Source: DATKDP01 sp035546335
GTDB lineage: Bacteria > Acidobacteriota > Thermoanaerobaculia > Gp7-AA8
Direction of reading: 5' to 3'
Length of the DNA stretch: 64,000 nt
Assembly (NCBI GenBank): GCA_035546335.1
Contig: DATKDP010000149.1
Coordinates: 34,321-98,320 of the forward strand
Shown here: positions 7,635 through 15,855 of the stretch, piece after piece
How positions within the stretch are numbered: position 1 is the first letter of the stretch
Layout: each line of letters starts with the position of its first letter
Position numbers and translations under genes: made by a program
The notes under the pieces: generated by a model
Told to the model about the DNA's origin: nothing
Database searches by the model: none
What the model saw: the letters and a program-made list of their open reading frames with translations, nothing else

Positions 7635-9028
7635 CGCTCTCCGCCCGACGCCCGGCGAAAGACGGCGAGCGTCTCCTCGGCTGCCCTGCTCCATTGAAAC
7701 GATGCGGCCTGCCGGAACCCTCGTCGCCGGAGCTCCTGGCGAAGAGCGTCATCGGAGATCACACGACGTATCGCTGCGGCGAGGCCTCCGGCATCGTCGG
7801 GATCGAAGTAGAGCGCCGCATCGCCGCCGATCTCGGGGAGTGACGAAGTGCGCGCGGCGATCGCCGGCGTCCCGCAGGACATCGCCTCCAGAAGCGGGAA
7901 ACCGAAGCCCTCATAGTGCGACGGGAAGACGAACAGATCGGCCTGGCGGTAGATGCGCGCCAGCCAGCGATAGGGGACGTAGTCGAGATGGACGATCGCA
8001 TCGCGCCAGCGGCTCGACCGGAATCGCGCCGCGGTCGCTTCCGATTTCCATCCGATCTTTCCCGCAATGACGAGGCTCCCGGCGTAGTTCCCATCATCCT
8101 TCAGCATCTCGAACGCCGTGAGCAGTACGTCGAGATTCTTTCGAGGCTCGATTGTGCTGACGAAGAGAAGGTAGGCCGGCGGGAGCTGAAGTGGAATGTC
8201 TCCCCCTTCCTCCGGCAGTTCGGCGAGCCCGGAGTGAACGGTCACTACGCGGCGAGGATCGACTTCGAACCAGCGGAGCACGTCGCGTCGCGTCGCATCC
8301 GAGACGCAGATGATCCCGTCGGCTCGAAACAACTCGCGGGTCATCTCGCGGTTCAGGTTGGCGAGCGTCTCTTCCTGAAGGAGGGAGGGAAAGCGGCGGA
8401 AGGTGAGGTCGTGTATGGTGACCACTCTGCGGCGCGCCACCGCCGACATCGATCGCGGCAGAAAGTAGTTCGCTCCGAAAAAGAGATCGCAGCCGTGAAT
8501 CGAGGCGAGCAGCGCGTGCAGTCTGTTCGCGAGCCAGACGGTTCCTCCCGAAAGCGCGATTCCTCGGAAATCGAACGATTCCTCGCTCACCCCTTCCGGC
8601 AGGGCGACATGGAGCCGCGGGCCATCGCCCGTCACGAACGGCTCGCCAAACCCGAGGATCTCGATCTCGTCGCGGCGAGCGAGCTCGCTCAGCAGGTGAT
8701 GGAGATACCATCCGACGCCGGTCAACGGCTCGTAGAAAGGTCGGATGTCGACTCCGACGCGAAGGCGCGTCGCACTCGCACGCTCGACCACGCGCCGGAT
8801 CCGTCTGCGGAGGGCGCGGGTGAGGGTCCGCGAGATCACGGCGATTGCCGGTAGCTGCTGTCGAACGACGATGGCACGGCGGCGGAGTGGCACGAATGGC
8901 GCACCGAGCCGCCTCGCGAGCGGCCGGGCGAGGCGGACTACTCTACGTCCGACTCTCAGGCCGAAGCGGAGGGCGCGCGAGAGTAGGTCGCGCCGTTCCG
9001 GGTCTGCGCGCAGGGATCGAGCTTCCAT
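7631..9028 (-). CDS. GT4-family glycosyltransferase with basic N-terminal extension
   Basis: 465 residues, about 90 longer than its two neighbours. The first ~95 residues are very arginine-rich, then the GT-B fold starts at RLRVGVDIRPFYEPLTGVGW. The C-terminal lobe shows LFVSTIEPRKNLDVLL and HYEGFGFPLLEAMSCGTP (E-x7-E). The basic extension may associate with membrane phospholipid or indicate a start codon further downstream; a start near residue 85 would give the usual length. It is first in the three-gene run and is divergent from the exported-protein gene at 9111. Confidence 0.82.
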   Translation of the reverse strand: MEARSLRADPERRDLLSRALRFGLRVGRRVVRLARPLARRLGAPFVPLRRRAIVVRQQLPAIAVISRTLTRALRRRIRRVVERASATRLRVGVDIRPFYEPLTGVGWYLHHLLSELARRDEIEILGFGEPFVTGDGPRLHVALPEGVSEESFDFRGIALSGGTVWLANRLHALLASIHGCDLFFGANYFLPRSMSAVARRRVVTIHDLTFRRFPSLLQEETLANLNREMTRELFRADGIICVSDATRRDVLRWFEVDPRRVVTVHSGLAELPEEGGDIPLQLPPAYLLFVSTIEPRKNLDVLLTAFEMLKDDGNYAGSLVIAGKIGWKSEATAARFRSSRWRDAIVHLDYVPYRWLARIYRQADLFVFPSHYEGFGFPLLEAMSCGTPAIAARTSSLPEIGGDAALYFDPDDAGGLAAAIRRVISDDALRQELRRRGFRQAASFQWSRAAEETLAVFRRASGGER

Positions 9029-9110
9029 GTCGTCGTCCGGCCGATGGTAGCATCTGCAGCGCGATGTCGTTCGGGGCTGGAAGCTGTCGAACCGGGTGCC
9101 AGAGGTACTG

Positions 9111-10457
9111 ATGCGTCGTTACGGATGTCTGCTTTTCGGTCTCCTCGCTGCCGCCGCACTCGCTCCGGTGGTCTGGCTGGTGCTCTCGACTCCGGCGTCG
9201 CCCTCCCTGACGAACCTGAAGGCGGGGGAGCATCGGATCGAAATGTTGCGACGCGTTCCTTCGTCTGCGACCGAGCTCGCCGTCATTCCAAGCTCCGGCG
9301 GGGTGATTCGCGCCGCGCGCGCGAATCGCGTGACGCGGAAATTCCTCGATGAATGGCGCGCCGAATCGCATCTTCCGCTGATGCCGCTCCTTCTCGGTGG
9401 GGCCGACCTCGTCGTCTGGCGCGTCGGCGGCCAGACCGGCTATATCGCCAGACTCGATCGGGTGCGGCGTGCTCTCTTCCGCGGCTATCGGCTCATACGC
9501 CGCGGAGACGCCCTGATGATCTCATTCGACGACGACTTCGTCATCGCCGTGAGTGGCAGGCCGGAGGGTGCTGCCGCGCGAGCAGGCGAGAACGCCACTC
9601 CGAGCGCCTGGCCGCTCGGACTGGTGGATGGTGTGGACGCGCATCTTTTCTTTTTCCAGACCTCGCAGTCGGCGCTCGGCTATCCGCCGATCGGACGCCC
9701 AGCCGCCACCTACGGCGTCATCGAGCCCGATGCCGTGCGGCTCGTGTCGAAGTCGGGCCTGCGTTCCGACACCATGGCGCGGACCCCGATCTCGATGGCG
9801 TTCCGCTTTCCCGCCGGAGCGCTCGTCAGCGCGGGGTTCGTCGAGCCGCCGAAGCCATTGAAGACGGTGATGAAGATCTTCCCGCTCGATCTTCTTCCGC
9901 TGTTCGATCAGGGGGGAGGGGTCGCGATCTACGGGATCGATGACCGCAAGCTGATTCCCCGCATTCATGGGGTCATCCTGTTGCCGGAATCGAAGCGCCC
10001 TGCCATCGAGGAAACGATCGGCGCCCGGCGCGGCTCGAGCTTTCTCGATTCTCTGGCTCCGCAAGGCGAGCAGAAGCGGATGGTGAACGGAATCGAGGTG
10101 ACGCGCCGGCGAAGTCTGGCTTACACCATCGAGACGGCGGTCGCCGGCGGAATGGTCGTCGTCGGCTTCGACCGGACGAGCGTCGAGCAGTATTTGGGAG
10201 ATCCCCTCGTCGCCTCACCGCATGGGGCGATCCGGCCTGGCTGGACGGTGCGCCTGCGTCCTGATGAGCTCGAGCCGCTGCTCTCCAGGCTCGAAGAGCG
10301 CGACGAGCTGAGGATTCTGGCGTCCGATCTTCACGACGCGATTCGCGATGCCAGGCGCTGGAGCCGCCTGTTCGAGAACGCCTCGTCCGTCGCCATCGCC
10401 CACAGCGTGGAAGGTGAGATGGAAGTCCTGCGAGCGGTCGTCGAGCGATCGAAATAG
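9111..10457 (+). CDS. Uncharacterised membrane-anchored or exported protein
   Basis: 448 residues starting at the ATG preceded by AGAGGT; an upstream GTG at 9096 is less well supported. Residues 3-28 (YGCLLFGLLAAAALAPVVWL) form a signal peptide or signal anchor. The rest alternates beta strands and short helices with no motif that I recognise. The general make-up, with ELAVIPSSGGV near residue 55 and repeated 'GGAVAIYGID' type strands, recalls DUF3352-like periplasmic proteins, but this is weak. It lies 115 bp upstream of yceD and may be co-transcribed with the ribosome/fatty-acid cluster. No function is assigned. Confidence 0.6.
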   Translation: MRRYGCLLFGLLAAAALAPVVWLVLSTPASPSLTNLKAGEHRIEMLRRVPSSATELAVIPSSGGVIRAARANRVTRKFLDEWRAESHLPLMPLLLGGADLVVWRVGGQTGYIARLDRVRRALFRGYRLIRRGDALMISFDDDFVIAVSGRPEGAAARAGENATPSAWPLGLVDGVDAHLFFFQTSQSALGYPPIGRPAATYGVIEPDAVRLVSKSGLRSDTMARTPISMAFRFPAGALVSAGFVEPPKPLKTVMKIFPLDLLPLFDQGGGVAIYGIDDRKLIPRIHGVILLPESKRPAIEETIGARRGSSFLDSLAPQGEQKRMVNGIEVTRRRSLAYTIETAVAGGMVVVGFDRTSVEQYLGDPLVASPHGAIRPGWTVRLRPDELEPLLSRLEERDELRILASDLHDAIRDARRWSRLFENASSVAIAHSVEGEMEVLRAVVERSK

Positions 10458-10571
10458 AATCGGCGGGGCGAACGTTGCCCGGATCTGCCGGTCATGTCCA
10501 AACAACTATCAGGAAAGCAGTTGCGCCACCGGACTTCGGAAGAATGGCGGGAGAATAGCGGGAGCACAGCG

Positions 10572-11147
10572 ATGACTACAGGCGTCGGCAGCGACACGGT
10601 TCCTTTTGAATTGGTCGACGAGCGGGGACCTCAGCAGCGAGACATCTCCTTCGAGCCGGCCCCCGAGGAGGTCGGCCGGGTGGAGCTCGCCGGAATCGGA
10701 CGCGTCACGATGGATGTCCGCGCCTCCGCCGGCGATCTGGAGGAGGAGTACATTCTCGACGGAAAGGTCGAGTACACGGCGGATCTTCAGTGTGTGCGCT
10801 GCCTCGAGCCCTATCCGTTTGCCATGGTTTCGAGCTTTGCCGTAAGATACCGCCCTCGTCGTCCGGTTGGTTCCATCGGAGAGGAGGAAGTGGAGATTTC
10901 CGAGGAGGAGCTGGAGGTGGAATACTATTCCGAGCCCTCGGTTTCCCTTCGCGAGCTGGCCCTCGAGCAGGTCCAGCTTTCACTTCCGATGAAGCCTCTC
11001 TGCGACGAAGGCTGCCTCGGCCTTTGCGTACATTGCGGAGCGAATCTCAACCGAGAGAGCTGCGGTTGCGCGAGCGAAGGAGTCGATGTGCGTTGGGGCG
11101 GGCTGCGGGAGATCCGCGAGCAGCTTGCGAAGAAGAAGGATATTTGA
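10572..11147 (+). CDS. yceD: YceD/DUF177 family protein (23S rRNA accumulation protein)
   Basis: 191 residues from the ATG at 10572; another in-frame ATG at 10494 would add 26 residues. The DUF177 core follows the start (VPFELVDE..., then a CVRCLEPYPF motif near the middle). A cysteine-rich C-terminus has CDEGCLGLCVHCGANLN and CGC, a likely metal-binding cluster. The family is linked to 23S rRNA processing/accumulation and is almost always found immediately upstream of rpmF, as it is here (35 bp). That synteny strongly supports the call. Confidence 0.88.
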   Translation: MTTGVGSDTVPFELVDERGPQQRDISFEPAPEEVGRVELAGIGRVTMDVRASAGDLEEEYILDGKVEYTADLQCVRCLEPYPFAMVSSFAVRYRPRRPVGSIGEEEVEISEEELEVEYYSEPSVSLRELALEQVQLSLPMKPLCDEGCLGLCVHCGANLNRESCGCASEGVDVRWGGLREIREQLAKKKDI

Positions 11148-11182
11148 TTCGATTTCCGGTACCGATCTGAAGGAGTCTCGAG

Positions 11183-11368
11183 ATGCCTAATCCGAAACGA
11201 CGCCACTCGAAGGCGCGAACGCACACCCGGCGTGCACATGACTTTCTGAAAGCGAAGTCACTGTCGACATGTCCGCATTGTCACGAAGCGAAACTTCCGC
11301 ATCGCGTCTGTACGAAGTGCGGATACTACAAGGGTCGCGAAGTCATCGCCGCGAAGGACGCCCTCTAA
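11183..11368 (+). CDS. rpmF: 50S ribosomal protein L32
   Basis: 61 residues, the normal length. It starts MPNPKRRHSKARTHTRRAHD, the diagnostic L32 N-terminus, and carries a C-P-H-C ... C-T-K-C zinc ribbon (CPHCHEAKLPHRVCTKCGYY). The Shine-Dalgarno sequence GAAGGAG lies just upstream. It is placed between yceD and plsX as in many bacteria. Confidence 0.98.
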   Translation: MPNPKRRHSKARTHTRRAHDFLKAKSLSTCPHCHEAKLPHRVCTKCGYYKGREVIAAKDAL

Positions 11369-11384
11369 TCCTTTCGCGTCTGCC

Positions 11385-12458
11385 ATGAGCGACCGCGGCA
11401 GCTCGGATGGAAGCGACCGCCAGACGATCGCGGTCGATGCGATGGGAGGCGATTTCGCTCCCCGCGAGACCGTTCAGGGAGCCGTCCTCGCCGCGCGCGA
11501 GTATGCAGTGCCCATCCTTCTGGTCGGCCGGCAGGAGGACATTCAGCGCGAGTTGAGTGCCATCGAAGGCGACCACTCCCGGATCGAGATCGTCGATGCG
11601 CGTGAAGTCGTCGAGATGAACGACACGGCGCTCAGCCCGCTGCGGCGCAAGCGCAATTCGTCGGTTCGCGTCTGCGCCAATCTGGTGAACGAAGGGCGCG
11701 CCAGCGCGTTCGTCTCGGCCGGCAATACCGGCGCGACCTGGACTTCGGCCAAGATGGTCATCGGCATGATCGAGGGAGTCAGCCGTCCCGCCCTCGCGGC
11801 CATCGTCCCGCGCATCGGCGGCCACGCTCTGCTTCTCGATGTCGGTGCGACCGTCGATTCGAAGCCGAACCATCTTCGCGAGTTCGCCGTCATGGGGCAC
11901 TTCTATGCCCAGATGGTCTTCGGCCTCGAGACTCCGCGCGTCGGTCTGCTGTCCATCGGTGAGGAAGAGGGAAAGGGGAACGAGCTGACGCGGGAGGTGT
12001 TTCGCGTTCTGCAGGCAACGGGACTGAACTTCATCGGCAACGTCGAAGGTCGCGACATCTACAACGGCAATGCCGACGTGGTCGTTTGCGACGGCTTCAT
12101 CGGCAACGTCGTGCTGAAGGCGTCGGAAGCGCTCGGGGAGATGGTCTCCAAAACCCTTCGAGAGGAGATCTCCCGCACGCCGCTGCGCAAGGCGGGGGCT
12201 TTTCTCTGCCGGAGCGCATTCGACAACCTGAAACGAAAGATGGATTACTCCGAGTACGGCGGTGCGCCCCTTCTCGGAGTGAAAGGCGGTTGCATCGTCT
12301 GCCACGGGCGATCGAGCGCCAAGGCGATCAAGAACGCGATTCGCGTGGCCGCCGACTTCGCTGCGAATCGAATCGATGCGAAGATCCATGCAAAGATCAG
12401 CGACCTGCACAGCCGCGAGCGCGCCGAGGGAATGCTCGTCAACAGCGGCGAGGCTTGA
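11385..12458 (+). CDS. plsX: Phosphate acyltransferase PlsX
   Basis: 357 residues. PlsX converts acyl-ACP and phosphate to acyl-phosphate, the first step of phosphatidic acid synthesis in the PlsX/PlsY route. The typical N-terminus TIAVDAMGGDFAPRETVQGA is present, followed by the family signatures SAGNTGA, LLDVGATVDSKPNHL and GVKGGCIVCHGRSSAKAI. It begins 16 bp after rpmF and precedes fabD, the usual yceD-rpmF-plsX-fab order, except that fabH is missing here and lies at 59781-60848. Confidence 0.97.
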   Translation: MSDRGSSDGSDRQTIAVDAMGGDFAPRETVQGAVLAAREYAVPILLVGRQEDIQRELSAIEGDHSRIEIVDAREVVEMNDTALSPLRRKRNSSVRVCANLVNEGRASAFVSAGNTGATWTSAKMVIGMIEGVSRPALAAIVPRIGGHALLLDVGATVDSKPNHLREFAVMGHFYAQMVFGLETPRVGLLSIGEEEGKGNELTREVFRVLQATGLNFIGNVEGRDIYNGNADVVVCDGFIGNVVLKASEALGEMVSKTLREEISRTPLRKAGAFLCRSAFDNLKRKMDYSEYGGAPLLGVKGGCIVCHGRSSAKAIKNAIRVAADFAANRIDAKIHAKISDLHSRERAEGMLVNSGEA

Positions 12459-12497
12459 GAGCACTTCCTGCTATCATCCGCGCCGGAGATTCGCAAC

Positions 12498-13433
12498 GTG
12501 GAGCACCAACTCGCATTCGTTTTTCCCGGACAGGGGAGCCAGGCCGTCGGAATGGGGAAAGACCTCGCCGAAGGATGGCCCGAAGCACGCGCCGTCTTCG
12601 ACGCGATCGATTCGACGCTCGGCTATCCGATCTCGCGCCTCTGCTTCGAAGGACCGGAAGAAGAGCTGAGGCTGACGGAGAACACGCAGCCGGCGATCCT
12701 CGCAGTCTCGTCGGCGATCATGGCTGTCATCAGAGCTCGCTCCGGTCCCGCCCCAGACATCGTCGCCGGTCACTCTCTCGGCGAGTACAGCGCGATCGTC
12801 GCCGCCCGGGGGCTTTCGGCCGGCTCCGCAGCGGCGATCGTTCACCAGCGCGGCCGTTTCATGCAGGAGGCCGTCCCCGTCGGAGAGGGGGCGATGGCGG
12901 CGCTCATCGGTCCTGCATACGACGAGGTCGTGTCGATCTGTGAAGAAGCCGCGGAGGGGGAGATCGTCTCTCCCGCGAACATCAACGCACCGGGGCAGAT
13001 CGTCGTCGCGGGAACGAAGGCGGCGGTCGAGCGCGCGATCGAGATCGCGAAGCGCCGCGGCGTACGGAAGTCCCTGCTGCTCCCCGTATCGGCGCCGTTC
13101 CACTGCGCTTTGATGAAGCCTGCCGAGGAGCGATTGAGGCCGGTGCTCGAAGAAGCGGACATTCGCGACCTGTCGGTTCCCCTCGTGTCGAACGTCGATG
13201 CCTCGCCGATCGGAACGGCGCATGCCATCCGCAATGCATTGGTTCGTCAGGTCTCCTCGCCGGTCCGCTGGGTCGAGTCGGTCGAGCGGATGATTGCAGT
13301 GGGGGTCCGGCGTTTCGTCGAGATCGGTCCGGGCAACGTGCTGTCAGGCCTAATCCGCAGGATCGACAAGAACGTGGAGACGGTTTCTGTGAGCAGCGCA
13401 GAGAGTGTCGAGCAGTTTCTGCGGAGCAGCTGA
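12498..13433 (+). CDS. fabD: Malonyl-CoA:ACP transacylase
   Basis: 311 residues from a GTG start (EHQLAFVFPGQGSQAVGMG). It transfers malonate from CoA to ACP for fatty-acid elongation. The catalytic serine is in the GHSLGEYSA motif, and the conserved histidine is in the VSAPFHCALM motif. The arginine of the malonate carboxylate clamp lies in the QRGRFMQEAV stretch. It lies 39 bp from plsX and 20 bp from fabG, so it is clearly in the same operon. Confidence 0.97.
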   Translation: MEHQLAFVFPGQGSQAVGMGKDLAEGWPEARAVFDAIDSTLGYPISRLCFEGPEEELRLTENTQPAILAVSSAIMAVIRARSGPAPDIVAGHSLGEYSAIVAARGLSAGSAAAIVHQRGRFMQEAVPVGEGAMAALIGPAYDEVVSICEEAAEGEIVSPANINAPGQIVVAGTKAAVERAIEIAKRRGVRKSLLLPVSAPFHCALMKPAEERLRPVLEEADIRDLSVPLVSNVDASPIGTAHAIRNALVRQVSSPVRWVESVERMIAVGVRRFVEIGPGNVLSGLIRRIDKNVETVSVSSAESVEQFLRSS

Positions 13434-13453
13434 CGGGTGGTGAGGAAGAGACG

Positions 13454-14197
13454 ATGAAGATCGACCTGACGGGGAGAATCGCGCTGGTGACCGGCGCGTC
13501 GCGAGGAATCGGTGAAGCGATTGCGCGGCGGCTCGGAGAGGCTGGAGCCACTGTACTCTGTGCCGCCCGATCGCTCGCGAGAACCGAGAGCGTCGCGGCC
13601 GCGATCGTCGATGGAGGTGGCAAGGCGGTTGCCGTGCAGCTCGACATCACCGCTCCCGACGTCCGCGACAGAGTCAAAGCGCTGATCGCGCAGCACGAGC
13701 GGATCGACATTCTCGTCAACAATGCCGGAATCACGCAGGACGACCTCTTCATCCGGATGAAGGCGGAGGCGTGGGAGGCCGTGCTGCGGACGAATCTCGA
13801 TTCGGCGTTTCACATCAGCCAGGAAGTGGTGAAGAAGATGATCCGGACGAAGTGGGGACGGGTGATCAACATCTCCTCGGTCGTCGGGCTGATGGGAAAT
13901 CCGGGGCAGACCAACTACGCGGCATCGAAGGCCGCTCTGATCGGATTCACCAAGGCGCTGGCACTGGAGATCGGTTCGCGCAACGTGACGGTGAACGCCG
14001 TCGCGCCCGGCTTCATCGCGACGGCGATGACCGGCGAGATCGGCGATCAGGCGAGGGCGGCTCTCGAGAGCCGCATTGCCCTCGGGCGGCTCGGAACGGT
14101 CGACGATGTCGCCTGGTCAGTCGTGTTCCTCGCTTCGGAGCAGGCGGGCTACATCACCGGCACGGTGCTCAACGTCAGCGGCGGTTTGTACACGTGA
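13454..14197 (+). CDS. fabG: 3-oxoacyl-ACP reductase
   Basis: 247 residues of the short-chain dehydrogenase family. The NADPH-binding TGASRGIG loop is near residue 13, followed by NNAG. The catalytic Ser is in INISSVVG and the Tyr/Lys pair in YAASKAA. The C-terminus (GYITGTVLNVSGGLYT) is typical of FabG. A strong Shine-Dalgarno sequence (GAGGAAGAG) precedes the ATG. No acpP follows; the next gene is on the other strand. Confidence 0.95.
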   Translation: MKIDLTGRIALVTGASRGIGEAIARRLGEAGATVLCAARSLARTESVAAAIVDGGGKAVAVQLDITAPDVRDRVKALIAQHERIDILVNNAGITQDDLFIRMKAEAWEAVLRTNLDSAFHISQEVVKKMIRTKWGRVINISSVVGLMGNPGQTNYAASKAALIGFTKALALEIGSRNVTVNAVAPGFIATAMTGEIGDQARAALESRIALGRLGTVDDVAWSVVFLASEQAGYITGTVLNVSGGLYT

Positions 14198-14275
14198 CGC
14201 CGTGCGGGTCGTACAGAGTCGCGTCAGGGTGCTGGTAGGGGCTCAGGAATGACGGCAAGGTTTGCGGTGTCTTTT

Positions 14276-15025
14276 TCATCTCACCGGGTGAAAACCATAG
14301 CGCTCCAGTACCGCGCGGCTCCACGGATCGGAGAGAAATCGAACGAATCTCCGTGCCGCGTCCTGCCGCTGTGAGTTGGCGACGACGACAGCGACCTGAT
14401 CGATCGGTGCGTGAAGCTCCTCGGGCACCGCGATCCATCGCGACTCCGCGGTCATGAAGGAGACGGCGACAATGGCTGCGTCGGTGGCTCCCTTGACGAC
14501 CTGGTCGTAGGCGAGCCGCACGTTGGGCGCGCGGATGATCCGAGGCTCGAGCACGTGCCATAGGCGCGCGGACAGCAGCGCCTCGCGCGCGGCGACCCCG
14601 TACGGCGCATGTGCCGGGTCGGCGATGGAGATGCGCCCGATTTCGGGATTCACGAGGTCTGCGATGGATCGAATCTTCGCCGCCGAATCCGCTCGGGTGA
14701 CGATGGCGAGGCGACCCCGCGCGAAATGGAGCTCGGTCTCGGAGAGAACGAGTCCCCGCTCGCGGAGCTGCTCGACGTACGCGCGATTCGCGGAAACGAA
14801 GACATCGGCCGGTGCACCTGCCTCGATCTGACGAGCGAGCTCGCCCGACGAGCCGAAGTTGAATCGCACATCGAGGGCATGCCGCCGTTCGATCTCGCGC
14901 TCGATCTCGGCGAACGGAGGGATAAGATCGGAAGCCGCGGAAACGATGAGCTGCGGCACAGGCGCGGTCTCGTTCGCGCAGCCGCCGAGCAGCGCGAGCA
15001 CGAGCAGGAGTCGAGCGGTACGCAT
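14276..15025 (-). CDS. modA: Molybdate ABC transporter substrate-binding lipoprotein
   Basis: 249 residues from the ATG at 15025. The N-terminus MRTARLLLVLALLGGC is a lipoprotein signal with a lipobox ending LGGC. The mature protein begins PQLIVSAASDLIPPFAEIE and has FNFGSSGELARQIEAGAPAD, the ModA signature (S-S, then G-A-P-A-D). Late strands GATDAAIVAV and the closing ERYGFHPVR are also typical. It should bind molybdate or tungstate outside the inner membrane. There is no modB or modC on either side, so it is an orphan here; the nearby XdhC makes a molybdoenzyme link plausible. The reading frame continues upstream into repeat sequence, so the lipobox sets the start. Confidence 0.88.
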   Translation of the reverse strand: MRTARLLLVLALLGGCANETAPVPQLIVSAASDLIPPFAEIEREIERRHALDVRFNFGSSGELARQIEAGAPADVFVSANRAYVEQLRERGLVLSETELHFARGRLAIVTRADSAAKIRSIADLVNPEIGRISIADPAHAPYGVAAREALLSARLWHVLEPRIIRAPNVRLAYDQVVKGATDAAIVAVSFMTAESRWIAVPEELHAPIDQVAVVVANSQRQDAARRFVRFLSDPWSRAVLERYGFHPVR

Positions 15026-15093
15026 TGCACCATGGTACTCCGAGGGGGTCGGGCGTCCTCGCCCGATCGCGGCGGCGTCCTCGCCGCAATCCG

Positions 15094-15179
15094 CGTAGGG
15101 ACGAAGCATTTGCGCGAGGGACAGAGCAGAGGGCTTGCGAGGGGGTAACGCAGCGCAATAGCTTCGTCCGGGTGCTTGC
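15094..15179 (-). repeat. ~85-bp dispersed inverted-repeat element (minus orientation)
   Basis: Read on the minus strand it runs GCAAGCACCCGGACGAAGC...GCTTCGTCCCTACG and closely matches 34109-34196 at both ends. Its interior differs. Confidence 0.8.
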
Positions 15180-15203
15180 CCATGCTCAGACCCAACCCGT
15201 TTC

Positions 15204-15298
15204 GGGGAGAGCGGGCGTCCCGCGCCCGCCCTGGGTGGGAGGGCGGCGCGCATCGCGTGATGCGAATGTCACAGTCTCGCAAGCACCCGGGCGAAGCT
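15204..15298. repeat. Dispersed repeat shared with 37989-38080
   Basis: GGGGAGAGCGGGCGTCCCGC followed by GCCCGCCCTGGGTGG occurs in both places. After a variable gap both have AATGTCACAGTCT-GCAAGCA, running into an ~85-bp element end. The first part is itself a GC-rich inverted repeat (GCGGGCG/CGCCCGC). Confidence 0.75.
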
Positions 15299-15366
15299 AT
15301 TGCGCTGCCTTGCGATCATGCGAGCCTGTCGCGGCGGCCGGCGCGCAACTGCTTCGCCCCTACGAG
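15279..15366 (+). repeat. ~85-bp dispersed inverted-repeat element, GGGCGAAGC variant
   Basis: The ends are GGGCGAAGC and GCTTCGCCC rather than GGACGAAGC and GCTTCGTCC, so a paired A/T to G/C change preserves complementarity. CTACGAG follows as in other copies. Confidence 0.8.
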
Positions 15367-15488
15367 TTTCCGCGAGGTCGTGTGGCGCAGCCCTTGCCAC
15401 CGCCCTCGTAGGGAAACGCGCCGCAGGCAAGATCGGCAGACTGGTGGCGAGGACGCACGACGCCCACGCTGCGCGAGTGGGAAAAAGA

Positions 15489-15565
15489 TGGCGCGCCCCG
15501 AGGGATTCGAACCCCCGACCGTCAGATCCGAAGTCTGATGCTCTATCCAGCTGAGCTAGGGGCGC
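15489..15565 (-). tRNA. tRNA-Arg (anticodon TCG)
   Basis: 77 nt. The acceptor stem is GCGCCCC/GGGGCGC with G73 and an encoded CCA. The D-arm begins TAGCTCAGCTGG. The anticodon stem TCAGA/TCTGA closes the loop CTTCGGA, giving anticodon TCG. The T-arm is GGGGGTTCGAATCCCTC. A TCTTTTT run follows the CCA and may end the transcript. Confidence 0.95.
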
Positions 15566-15612
15566 GCACGAGATCGAGTCTAGTCGACTCGGCGGCGGAG
15601 TGGCAAACCGAG

Positions 15613-15688
15613 TGGAGCCGTTGACCGGACTTGAACCGGTGACCTGCTGATTACGAATCAGCTGCTCTACCAACTGAGCTACAACGGC
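15613..15688 (-). tRNA. tRNA-Thr (anticodon CGT)
   Basis: 76 nt. The acceptor stem is GCCGTTG/CAACGGC with U73 and an encoded CCA. The anticodon stem GCTGA/TCAGC holds the loop TTCGTAA, giving anticodon CGT. The T-arm contains GGTTCAAGTCC. It lies 47 bp upstream of tRNA-Arg, so the two are probably one transcript. Confidence 0.95.
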
Positions 15689-15726
15689 GTCTCGTTTCGG
15701 CCCGACTCAGAACAGGAGCGCGCGAC

Positions 15727-15754
15727 ATTATATTCACCACCGTCGCCCTGTCGA
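15727..15754 (-). promoter_or_regulatory. Promoter of the tRNA-Thr/tRNA-Arg unit
   Basis: On the minus strand TCGACA (15754-15749), a 16-nt spacer and a perfect TATAAT (15732-15727) place the start about 30 nt before the tRNA-Thr 5' end. Confidence 0.75.
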
Positions 15755-15806
15755 GCGCGTGCGCAGGACACCTGCTTCCAATGACACGGGCCGTGCCGTC
15801 ATCCTG

Positions 15807-15830
15807 AATGACGATGGGTCGTCATTTTTT
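15807..15830 (+). terminator. Orphan hairpin with T-tract
   Basis: AATGACG-ATGGGT-CGTCATT is followed by further T residues in plus orientation. No plus-strand gene ends here, so its target transcript is unclear; it may be part of a GTCATCCTGA-type dispersed repeat. Confidence 0.4.
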
Positions 15831-15855
15831 CAGCCTGTAGGGAACGTGTCGGCCG

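Noticed and set aside
7634..7694. Longer N-terminus for the glycosyltransferase at 6525
   Set aside because: The ATG at 7634 overlaps the preceding stop and starts directly before the family N-terminal motif.
15489..15688. tRNA-associated integration site (genomic island)
   Set aside because: There is no integrase and no direct repeat of the tRNA 3' end; adjacent genes are ordinary metabolism.
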